From assembly GCF_025574465.1 (NCBI RefSeq), contig NZ_JAOBPP010000020.1, positions 186,001 to 250,000 of the forward strand: DNA of 64,000 nt. The letters run 5' to 3'. The position numbers and the translations under genes are program-made. The first letter of the stretch is position 1, and each line of letters starts with the position of its first letter. Positions 17,360-24,821 of the stretch are shown here, piece by piece. This DNA comes from Kordiimonas aestuarii. Its GTDB lineage: Bacteria; Pseudomonadota; Alphaproteobacteria; Sphingomonadales; Kordiimonadaceae. The notes beneath the pieces are model-generated. The model did no database searches. It had not been told where the DNA came from and saw nothing but the letters and a program-made list of their open reading frames with translations.

Positions 17360-18103
17360 CTACGCCCTTTGTGATGCGCGCACGGCGTCGCCAAACGCGC
17401 GAAATAGTTTTGTGGACTGCGTGTTTTCCCACGCCTTCCATTCCGGGTGCCACTGCACAGCCAACGCGAAATTTTTAGCGTCTTGCACTGACACCGCCTC
17501 AATTGTTGTATCTGGTGCTACTGCTTCGACCTTGAGGCCAGGTGCCAGGTCGTGGACGGCCTGACCGTGCACGGTATTGACCATGAATTCCCGTTCCCCA
17601 ACGATATCCGCGAGGATGCCGCCTTCTGTTACGGCCACGCTGTGGGCCGGGCCGTATTGGACCTCCACGGGGTCCTTTTTGTTTTCGCGGTGGTCCATGC
17701 GGCCTTCAATCTCATGCACCCTCGGGTACAGGGTGCCGCCAAGCGAGACATTGAGTTCCTGAAGGCCGCGGCAGATGCCAAACATTGGCAGACCGGCCTC
17801 AAGCACGGCACGTATAAGCGGCAGGGTGTTCGTGTCCCTCAATGGGTCTTCATTTTCGCCTTCAGGCGCGGGCGCGTTGCCATAATGGTGGCGCTGGATG
17901 TTGCTGTATCCGCCGGTGAACAGGAGGCCATCAGCAAAGCCAAGGATTGCTTGTGCCGCGATAGGCTCTTCCATCGCAGGGATAAGTACGGGAGTCACGT
18001 CCGCGCAGCGCACAAGTGCCTGCACATATTTATCGCCCACCTGATGGTAGCGGTGCGGCCCCTGAACCGTGGTGTCACAAACGATGGCTACAACTGGTTT
18101 CAT
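17360..18103 (-). CDS. puuD: Gamma-glutamyl-GABA hydrolase (PuuD-type)
   Basis: Releases GABA from gamma-glutamyl-GABA, the last step of the Puu pathway. The 247-residue protein is a class I glutamine amidotransferase-like hydrolase, with nucleophile Cys in FGICRGLQELNVSLGG (near residue 115) and the His-x-Glu pair in VQWHPEW (near residue 223). ATG 18103 begins one base after the TAA stop of the upstream membrane-protein gene, so translation is almost certainly coupled. The longer in-frame start inside that gene lacks family similarity. Confidence 0.92.
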   Translation of the reverse strand: MKPVVAIVCDTTVQGPHRYHQVGDKYVQALVRCADVTPVLIPAMEEPIAAQAILGFADGLLFTGGYSNIQRHHYGNAPAPEGENEDPLRDTNTLPLIRAVLEAGLPMFGICRGLQELNVSLGGTLYPRVHEIEGRMDHRENKKDPVEVQYGPAHSVAVTEGGILADIVGEREFMVNTVHGQAVHDLAPGLKVEAVAPDTTIEAVSVQDAKNFALAVQWHPEWKAWENTQSTKLFRAFGDAVRASQRA

Positions 18104-18104
18104 T

Positions 18105-19007
18105 TTATCTTTTACCTTGTCTGGTTTCGATTTCCGCGCGTTCAACAGCGGTGTCTCGGGCTTGTTCTTCCTCGTCTTCATCTGCGGGTACCGCCTCGTG
18201 CCACTTGAAGAGGTTCATCTCGATGAAGAAGAAGGCAACAATCCACAAGAAGGCGTCCCAGAAGCCCATGAAATCACCCAGCCAAGCCCAGTAGCTGCAG
18301 CAGACAATCAGCGTAATATAAAGCAAAGCCTTGACCACGCCGTTCCATTTATAGAGTTTTTCCGTCAGTTCCCGGCGCAGTTGCAGGAAGATATCGATCC
18401 ACAACACGATGACAATCAACACCCATGTGGCTGCGTTGACCACATCTGTAATCGCAAGATTCTCAAGATAGGGCAGCAATTCTGCCGTCGTGAGAGCGTT
18501 CAGATGCTCGTTATAAAAGGTTGCTCCTTGCGCAAACATGCCGCAATTTTCCGCACTGAGGTCAGGGAACTCATATAGGTCAAGTGCTACACTTGATACC
18601 ACGCCGACCGCATCACATGCCGCGCCCGCATAGGGCTGGAAGTCGAGGATCACCTCCATATGGTTGACGTAGCCAATTAGCGCCTGAATGATCAGGACAT
18701 AACAGATGCCGGCTGCCAGGTTCAGGCTCCATTTCAAGGCGCCTTTCAGTTTTTCATCAGATACTACATAGGTTTGTAGTTCAAAGATGAGAAGGAGAAT
18801 CAGCCAGCCGAATGAATCGGTGGACTGTGAAAATGCATCAAAGGCATGGCCCAAGCCAATGCCTTCCGGGAAACGTGCAGCCAATGCCAGATATTCTTCG
18901 TGCAGGAAATAGACGAAGTTGATGAAGATCAGGGTATAGATACTGTACTTAAACCCCTGAAACAGCGTTTCAGGTTTCAGGCCTAAAATTCGTCGGTCAG
19001 ATGACAC
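18105..19007 (-). CDS. Uncharacterised multi-pass membrane protein of the polyamine operon
   Basis: I do not recognise this 300-residue protein. It has about six hydrophobic spans (roughly residues 20-40, 66-83, 94-114, 189-210, 224-243 and 247-266). A 75-residue loop between spans 3 and 4 contains Cys131 and Cys155, possibly a disulfide if periplasmic. The C-tail is strongly charged, with an acidic run near residues 275-281. It lies between the FAD-oxidase and puuD genes, and its stop is one base from the puuD start. The tight coupling argues for a role in polyamine uptake, sensing or oxidase docking. No transporter signature is visible, and the function is unknown. Confidence 0.8.
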   Translation of the reverse strand: MSSDRRILGLKPETLFQGFKYSIYTLIFINFVYFLHEEYLALAARFPEGIGLGHAFDAFSQSTDSFGWLILLLIFELQTYVVSDEKLKGALKWSLNLAAGICYVLIIQALIGYVNHMEVILDFQPYAGAACDAVGVVSSVALDLYEFPDLSAENCGMFAQGATFYNEHLNALTTAELLPYLENLAITDVVNAATWVLIVIVLWIDIFLQLRRELTEKLYKWNGVVKALLYITLIVCCSYWAWLGDFMGFWDAFLWIVAFFFIEMNLFKWHEAVPADEDEEEQARDTAVERAEIETRQGKR

Positions 19008-19037
19008 GTTTTGTCCCCCATTCGGGCTCTCCGGGTT

Positions 19038-20324
19038 TTAAATGCCCAGTTTGTCCCGCATTGAATACCACCAGCAACCGATTGTGCTGAGTGGTACGCT
19101 CAGTAATTGCCCTCCTGGAAAACTACGCGCCGGCATCCCGGCAAATACGTCAAAAAGGCTGGCATCACCATGAACAGCAGCACCCACAAGCCGCCCCATC
19201 ATGTGAGAGCTTGTAACGCCATGTCCGCTATAACCATGCGCAAAATAAGTCGATTTGCCAAGCCGCCCCACGTGAGGGAGGCGTGACCATGTCAAGGCGA
19301 TGTTCCCCTGCCAGCCATAGTCAACCTTCAGGTCTCGTGTCGCCGGGAAAAGTTTCTCCATGTTGGGCCGCAATGCTTTCTCGACATCTGCGACATCTTC
19401 ACCGCCATAAACCGTACCGCCGCCAAAAAGCAGGCGCTTGTCAGCGGTCAAGCGGTAATAATCGAGCACATAGTTGGCATCCTCGACACACATATCGGTT
19501 GGCAGGATATCGCGTGCCATATTGTCAGAAAGTGGTTCGGTGACAATGATTTGCGTGCTGGCGGGCAGAATTTTGGGATAGAGCTCTTTCACGGTTTTAC
19601 CGAGATAGGCATTGCCAGCGAGCACAACATACCTGGCGGTAACCGAACCGCCTTCCGTGTGCACAACGGGGGTATCAAGCTGATGCTGCACGCGGGTGAC
19701 GCGTGTTTGCTCATAAATCGTGGCACCAGCGGCTTCGGCGGCCGCCGCTTGACCAAGGACAAGGTTAAGCGGGTGAATATGGCCGCCATTGTGGTCAAGC
19801 CAGCCCCCGACATATTTGTCTGTACCTACATGCTTGCGAATGTCTGATGTGCTGAGTAGATCAATGCCATCGCGGCCGAGTGGTTTCCACAATGCGATGG
19901 TGTCTGCAATATCCTTCATCTGCCTTTCGGTATAAGCGGCAAGCACAGAGCCGTGCTTGAGGTCGCATTCGATACCGTATTTGGCGATGTTCTCGCGGAT
20001 TACATTACCGCCTTCCAATGCGAGAGAGGCAAGCGCCATGGCACCGTCGTGGCCGACGGTTTCTTCAATATAATCTATCTCGCGACTGAAACCATTGATG
20101 ATCTGCCCGCCATTACGGCCGGAAGCCCCCCAGCCAACCTTGGCTGCGTCCAGAATCACGACTTTATAGCCTTGCTCTGCCAGCGTCAGGCCTGTGACAA
20201 TGCCAGTGAAGCCCGCGCCGACGATGCAGATATCCGTTTCAATGTCGCCTTTCAGTGATGGGCGGGCGGGGCTCGCGTTTGCCGATGCGGCATAATAGGA
20301 GCTTGTATGGTTTATCTGTTGCAT
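19038..20324 (-). CDS. puuB: FAD-dependent gamma-glutamylputrescine oxidase (PuuB-like), copy 1
   Basis: A flavin amine oxidase of the DAO family (428 residues) predicted to oxidise gamma-glutamylputrescine to the aldehyde. The N-terminus has the dinucleotide-binding GAGFTG and the WGASGRNGGQ motif typical of PuuB/glycine-oxidase-like enzymes. Later come DHNGGHIHPLNLVLG, VVLAGNAYLG and the C-terminal YFAHGYSGHGVTSSHMMG that contacts FAD. The ATG at 20324 has AAGGTG 8 bases upstream. It is the first gene of the minus-strand operon, facing gabD across a 352-base control region. Confidence 0.88.
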   Translation of the reverse strand: MQQINHTSSYYAASANASPARPSLKGDIETDICIVGAGFTGIVTGLTLAEQGYKVVILDAAKVGWGASGRNGGQIINGFSREIDYIEETVGHDGAMALASLALEGGNVIRENIAKYGIECDLKHGSVLAAYTERQMKDIADTIALWKPLGRDGIDLLSTSDIRKHVGTDKYVGGWLDHNGGHIHPLNLVLGQAAAAEAAGATIYEQTRVTRVQHQLDTPVVHTEGGSVTARYVVLAGNAYLGKTVKELYPKILPASTQIIVTEPLSDNMARDILPTDMCVEDANYVLDYYRLTADKRLLFGGGTVYGGEDVADVEKALRPNMEKLFPATRDLKVDYGWQGNIALTWSRLPHVGRLGKSTYFAHGYSGHGVTSSHMMGRLVGAAVHGDASLFDVFAGMPARSFPGGQLLSVPLSTIGCWWYSMRDKLGI

Positions 20325-20387
20325 CAAAATTACACCTTGCGAACAAATCGGCACCCACAGATGGGATGGCCGCATATTTTCAATAAA

Positions 20388-20414
20388 GTGATCACATTTT
20401 GAGATTGTCGTCAA
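20388..20414 (-). promoter_or_regulatory. Promoter/operator module for the puuB operon
   Basis: On the minus strand: TTGACG (20409-20414), 12 bases, then TGTGATCAC (20388-20396). The inner GTGATCAC is a perfect palindrome and covers the position expected for the -10 element, which is what a repressor site would do. The gabD side has the same motif at the same spacing. Confidence 0.65.
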
Positions 20415-20523
20415 GCGCTATTCCAAGGCTTTCTTCACGCGGTATTACGCCATATATTGTTGTTTCAGGCTGGGTCTGAAGCGCTCTTGCCGTTGGCTTC
20501 GGCGAAAAGTTACCATGGTCGTG

Positions 20524-20550
20524 TTGACAGTATGAAATTATTGTGATCAC
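20524..20550 (+). promoter_or_regulatory. Promoter/operator module for the gabD operon
   Basis: TTGACA (20524-20529), 12 bases, then TGTGATCAC (20542-20550), followed by ATTAA. Motif and spacing equal the module facing puuB, suggesting one regulator controls both operons. The GntR protein at 10818 is the nearest candidate. Confidence 0.65.
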
Positions 20551-20676
20551 ATTAATCCGGATCGTGAGGGCTACCTCCTGCGATAATTTTGCGTATTGTT
20601 TCAGAGTAGTATGAATTTGACGTGAGAGGTAGCACTTCCCGTTTGTTTGAGCGGCACGATTTTGAGGAGATATTCC

Positions 20677-22125
20677 ATGAAGTTGAATGATCAGGCGCTT
20701 CTTAAGGCGCAAGCATATATAAACGGTGACTGGGTATCAGCAGGCACTTCCTTTGAGGTGCGGAACCCGGCAACGGGCGACGTGCTGGCAACATTGCCGG
20801 ATATGGGTGCCGAAGAAACCCGCGCGGCAATTGATGCGGCGGAAACAGCTTTCAAAAGCTGGCGCAAAATGCTGGCCAAGGAACGGTCCGCAATTTTGCA
20901 GAAATGGTTCCGGCTGATTATGGACGCGCAGGAGGATCTTGCGCAAATCCTGACAGCGGAGATGGGCAAGCCCTTGACAGAATCGCGTGGCGAGATCGCG
21001 TACGGCGCCAGCTTTATTGAATGGTTTGCGGAAGAGGGTAAACGTGTTTATGGCGATGTCATTCCGTCTCCCCAGCCCGACCGTCGCATCATGGTGATCA
21101 AGCAGCCGATTGGCGTGGTGGGCGCTATTACACCGTGGAATTTCCCGAATGCCATGATCACACGTAAGGTCGCGCCGGCGCTCGCTGTGGGTTGTACCAT
21201 GGTTGTCAAGCCCGCAGCGGAGACGCCCTTGTCTGCGCTTGCGCTTGCTGAACTTGCTGACCGTGCTGGTGTGCCCAAGGGCGTGTTCAATGTCGTGGTT
21301 GGCAAAAAGTCACGCGATATTGGTGGGGAGCTTTGCTCGAACCAGAAAGTACGCAAATTGACCTTCACAGGGTCCACCGAAGTTGGCCGTGTCCTGATGC
21401 GCCAGTGCTCGGACGATATCAAAAAAATGTCGCTGGAGCTTGGGGGTAACGCCCCTTTCATTGTGTTCGATGACGCGGATATTGATGCAGCTGTGGATGG
21501 TGCAATGGCCTCGAAGTACCGCAATTCTGGCCAGACGTGCGTCTGTGCGAACCGCTTGTATGTGCAGGACGGCATCTATGATGCTTTTGTAGACAAGCTC
21601 GCTGCCAAGGTCGCGGCGATGAAGGTGGGCGACGGCACCGAGGACGGTGTTGTGCAAGGGCCGCTCATCAACGACGAGGCCATTGAGAAAGTAGAAGAGC
21701 ATATCGCGGATGCGCTGGCAAAAGGCGGTGAACTGGTCCTTGGTGGCAAACGCCATGAACTGGGCGGCAGCTTCTTTGAGCCGACACTTATCCGTAATGT
21801 CACCAAAGACATGAAAGTGGCGCGTGAAGAAACTTTTGGCCCGGTCGCGCCCGTTTTCCGCTTTACGGATGAGGCGGACGTAATCGCTCAGGCCAATGAT
21901 ACGGAATTTGGCCTTGCCTCATATTTCTATGCCCGCGATCTCGCGCGTGTCTGGCGGGTGGCGGAAGAGCTTGAGTATGGCATGGTCGGTATCAATACCG
22001 GCATCCTGTCAACCGAAGTGGCGCCCTTTGGCGGAGTGAAACAATCGGGCCTCGGTCGCGAAGGCTCAAAGTACGGTATCGAAGACTATATCGAGATGAA
22101 ATACCTTTGCATGGCTGGGGTGTAA
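20677..22125 (+). CDS. gabD: Succinate-semialdehyde dehydrogenase (GabD-type)
   Basis: Oxidises succinate semialdehyde to succinate, the exit of GABA and putrescine catabolism into the TCA cycle. The 482-residue ALDH has PWNFPNAMITRKVAPALAVG, catalytic Glu in SLELGGNAP and catalytic Cys in NSGQTCVCANR, where the Cys-x-Cys pair and Arg are typical of GabD. It ends with EVAPFGGVKQSGLGREGS. ATG 20677 is preceded by GAGGAG. It is the first gene of the plus-strand operon. No GABA transaminase named gabT lies beside it; a class III aminotransferase in the window could fill that step. Confidence 0.92.
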   Translation: MKLNDQALLKAQAYINGDWVSAGTSFEVRNPATGDVLATLPDMGAEETRAAIDAAETAFKSWRKMLAKERSAILQKWFRLIMDAQEDLAQILTAEMGKPLTESRGEIAYGASFIEWFAEEGKRVYGDVIPSPQPDRRIMVIKQPIGVVGAITPWNFPNAMITRKVAPALAVGCTMVVKPAAETPLSALALAELADRAGVPKGVFNVVVGKKSRDIGGELCSNQKVRKLTFTGSTEVGRVLMRQCSDDIKKMSLELGGNAPFIVFDDADIDAAVDGAMASKYRNSGQTCVCANRLYVQDGIYDAFVDKLAAKVAAMKVGDGTEDGVVQGPLINDEAIEKVEEHIADALAKGGELVLGGKRHELGGSFFEPTLIRNVTKDMKVAREETFGPVAPVFRFTDEADVIAQANDTEFGLASYFYARDLARVWRVAEELEYGMVGINTGILSTEVAPFGGVKQSGLGREGSKYGIEDYIEMKYLCMAGV

Positions 22126-22136
22126 TACAGGAATGA

Positions 22137-23489
22137 GTGTGGTTTATGTCGGTTGAGCAGGAAATATCGAGTTTTCTTGAGGAACACCCCGATGTCGAAG
22201 TTGTCGAGGTGCTGATGGCCGACATGAATGGCATTTTTCGCGGTAAGCAAATCCCTCTGAGCGGCCTGAAAAGGGTGGCGAAGAAAGGGGTGCCCTTTCC
22301 CATCACCACGCCATTTTTGACTACGAACGGAGCGAATGCCGAGACCATTTCGGATGAGTATGGTAGCGACCCGGACCGCATCTGTATGCCGGTTCCAGGG
22401 TCCCTCAGGCTGATGCCATGGGCGGACCGCAAGTCTGCACAGATTATAGTGACCATGCAGGACAGTGATGGAACCCCTTTCTTTATGGACCCCAGGTCGG
22501 TGCTTGACAGGGTTCTCAAGAGATTTGAGGCAGATGGCCTTCGGCCTGTTGTGGCGCTTGAGTATGAATTTTTCCTGTTTGAAGCGGGCTCAGTGCCGCC
22601 GGTGCCGGTATCGCCGCCTAATGGCATGGCTGCTGCAGGGGGTGCCAACTGCTACAACATGGATGTGCTCTACGACTTTGAAGCCCTGATGCGTGAGATT
22701 GAGGAAACCTGCCGTGCGCAGGATCTCGATATCATAGGGCTGGTCTGTGAATACGGCAACGGCCAGTTTGAAGTGAACTTGCAGCACACGGACGATGTGG
22801 AGGCCGCGTGTGACGATGCCCTGGCCCTTAAACGGGTGGTGAAATCTGTTGCTCTCAAACATGGCCTGCTTGCCAGCTTTATGGCGAAGCCGCTTTATGA
22901 TGAAGTGGGCAACGGTCTGCATGCCCATGTCAGCCTCCTTGATGAAGATGGCAATAATGTTTTTAGCTTGGATGACGGCGATAAGCGCCTGCAGGATGCT
23001 ATTGGCGGCCTTCTGAAGACCATGCCGGATGCGACGGCGATTTTTGCGCCAAATGCCAATAGTTACCGACGGTTTGACCCTGACTGGTTTGCGCCCGTTG
23101 TACCAAACTGGGGAGAGAATAACCGCCGCCTTTCAGTGCGCCTGCCGCTATCCGGCTCTAAAAACCGACGCTTTGAGCACCGGGTTTGTGGCGCAGACGT
23201 TTGCCCGCACCTTGTTGTTGCCGCTATTCTGGCCGGCGCGCATTATGGTTTGACCCATAAGGTGGACCCCGGGCCGGAGTCAGGCGAGTTTGACTCCGTG
23301 GACTTTGACAATGTACTGCCGCCGCGCTGGCGTATGGCGCTTGACCGATTTGAGAAAAGCAAGGTGATGCGTGAGTATCTTGGCGAGGACTTTGTCGATT
23401 TGTACTTGCGCGTGCGCCGCGACGAGGAAGAGGAATTTCACCGGCAGATCAACCTGTGGGATTACGAACAATACTTGAGAGTGATATAG
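22137..23489 (+). CDS. Gamma-glutamylpolyamine synthetase, glutamine synthetase family (PuuA-like), copy 2
   Basis: A second glutamine-synthetase-fold ligase (450 residues if GTG 22137 is used; 447 from ATG 22146; an AGGA lies 4 and 13 bases upstream respectively). It has VLMADMNGIFRGKQIP, the metal motif LEYEFFLFE, EYGNGQFEVNLQHTDD, HAHVSLLDEDG, NSYRRFDPDWFAP and RFEHRVCGADVCPHLVVAA. It differs clearly from the copy at 15943, for example the active-site loop reads ENNRRLSVRLP rather than ENRSVGLRVP. The two enzymes may therefore glutamylate different amines, such as spermidine, ethanolamine or diaminopropane. It lies between gabD and a second PuuB-like oxidase. Confidence 0.86.
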   Translation: MWFMSVEQEISSFLEEHPDVEVVEVLMADMNGIFRGKQIPLSGLKRVAKKGVPFPITTPFLTTNGANAETISDEYGSDPDRICMPVPGSLRLMPWADRKSAQIIVTMQDSDGTPFFMDPRSVLDRVLKRFEADGLRPVVALEYEFFLFEAGSVPPVPVSPPNGMAAAGGANCYNMDVLYDFEALMREIEETCRAQDLDIIGLVCEYGNGQFEVNLQHTDDVEAACDDALALKRVVKSVALKHGLLASFMAKPLYDEVGNGLHAHVSLLDEDGNNVFSLDDGDKRLQDAIGGLLKTMPDATAIFAPNANSYRRFDPDWFAPVVPNWGENNRRLSVRLPLSGSKNRRFEHRVCGADVCPHLVVAAILAGAHYGLTHKVDPGPESGEFDSVDFDNVLPPRWRMALDRFEKSKVMREYLGEDFVDLYLRVRRDEEEEFHRQINLWDYEQYLRVI

Positions 23490-23504
23490 AGGACGCTAGG
23501 GTTT

Positions 23505-24821
23505 ATGCGGGTTAGAGACAGCATACATGACGACAGGTTGCCGAACTCCTATTACGCGGCAACCTGTAATGACCTGTCTGGCTTCGGGCGTCTCGAGGGA
23601 AACATCAAGGTTGATATCTGTATTGTAGGTGGTGGGTTCACCGGCGTGGCGGCGGCCTTGCATCTGGCCGAGCGTGGTTATGAAGTCGCCCTTGTGGAAC
23701 AGAACCGTATCGGTTGGGGGGCGTCTGGTCGTAACGGCGGGCAGGTGATCGGCGGATACGGGCCGGAGCTGTCGAATTTTTCCAAAATTGAAAAGACCTT
23801 CGGGGCAGGTAACGCCAACACGGTCTGGAAGATGGGCGTTGAATGTGTCGACATTATCGCGGATTGGGTCAAAAAGTACGATATCGATTGTGACCTTCGC
23901 TGGGGTTATGTCGACCTTGCAATGAAAGAGAGTGAGCTTGAGGAACTGAAGCAGGCCAAGGCGGCACTTGAAGCTCAAGGGTATGCCGCCGAGCAGAAAG
24001 TGCTGAACGCTGACGAAGTGAAGGCTTGTGTGGGTTCCGACCGCTATATCGGGGGTGTTACCAACATGGGGTGGGGGCATTGTCATGTCCTGAACCTTGT
24101 GCTTGGCGAGGCGCGTGCGGCTGAACGGCTTGGCGCGCGAATATTCGAAGACGCCCGTGTCAGTAAGCTCCATATTGATGAAGACAATGTTATCGTGGAT
24201 ATGGACCATTGCAGGGTAACGGCCAATAAGGTTGTGTTGGCGGGCAATGCCTATCTTGGCAAGTTGGTGCCCAAGCTGGCGTCACGCGTGCTGCCGGCTG
24301 GCAGCTATATTGTCGCGACAGAGCCGCTTGATGCGGGGCTTGCCGATAAGATCATGCCTATGGGTTTTGCGGCTTGTGACCAGCGGTGGGCCCTGGATTA
24401 TTTCCGCCTGACGCCTGACAGACGCCTGCTGTTTGGTGGGCTTGCCACCTATTCCGGGCGCCATCCACATGATATTGTGGCGGCGGTCAAGCCCAACATG
24501 CTGAAGGTATTCCCTGAGCTCATACATACCCGTATCGATTATGCATGGGGCGGCTATATGGGCATTGGCCTGAACCGAATTCCACAGGTGGGCAAGGTGG
24601 CGGAAAATATCTATTTCGCGCAGGCTTATTCCGGGCACGGAGTAGCACCAACGCATATGTCGGCCAGGCTGATTGCAGAAGCGATATCAGGCGATGCAAG
24701 CCGCTTTGACATTATGGCGAATGTAAAACATCCGCCGTTCCCGGGCGGTCAATTATTCAGGCAACCCATGCTTGCTTTGGGCATGGCCTATTACCGCATG
24801 AAGGATGCCATGGGGCGCTGA
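23505..24821 (+). CDS. FAD-dependent amine oxidase (PuuB-like), copy 2
   Basis: A 438-residue DAO-fold flavoenzyme with CIVGGGFTGVAAALHLAERG, the WGASGRNGGQVIGGYG motif, GWGHCHVLNLVLGEA, VVLAGNAYLG and the C-terminal AQAYSGHGVAPTHM. Layout matches the first PuuB-like protein at 19038, but many positions differ. It begins 15 bases after the second PuuA-like gene and presumably oxidises that enzyme's glutamylated product. Its TGA overlaps the next ATG by one base, so the sulfotransferase gene is translationally coupled. Confidence 0.87.
   Translation: MRVRDSIHDDRLPNSYYAATCNDLSGFGRLEGNIKVDICIVGGGFTGVAAALHLAERGYEVALVEQNRIGWGASGRNGGQVIGGYGPELSNFSKIEKTFGAGNANTVWKMGVECVDIIADWVKKYDIDCDLRWGYVDLAMKESELEELKQAKAALEAQGYAAEQKVLNADEVKACVGSDRYIGGVTNMGWGHCHVLNLVLGEARAAERLGARIFEDARVSKLHIDEDNVIVDMDHCRVTANKVVLAGNAYLGKLVPKLASRVLPAGSYIVATEPLDAGLADKIMPMGFAACDQRWALDYFRLTPDRRLLFGGLATYSGRHPHDIVAAVKPNMLKVFPELIHTRIDYAWGGYMGIGLNRIPQVGKVAENIYFAQAYSGHGVAPTHMSARLIAEAISGDASRFDIMANVKHPPFPGGQLFRQPMLALGMAYYRMKDAMGR

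Larger units (their letters stand above)
20325..20676. promoter_or_regulatory. Divergent control region between puuB and gabD
   Basis: A 352-base non-coding stretch between divergent operons. It holds two mirrored promoter/operator modules (entries at 20388 and 20524). Between them, 20415-20523, I see no further gene or clear repeat. Confidence 0.8.
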
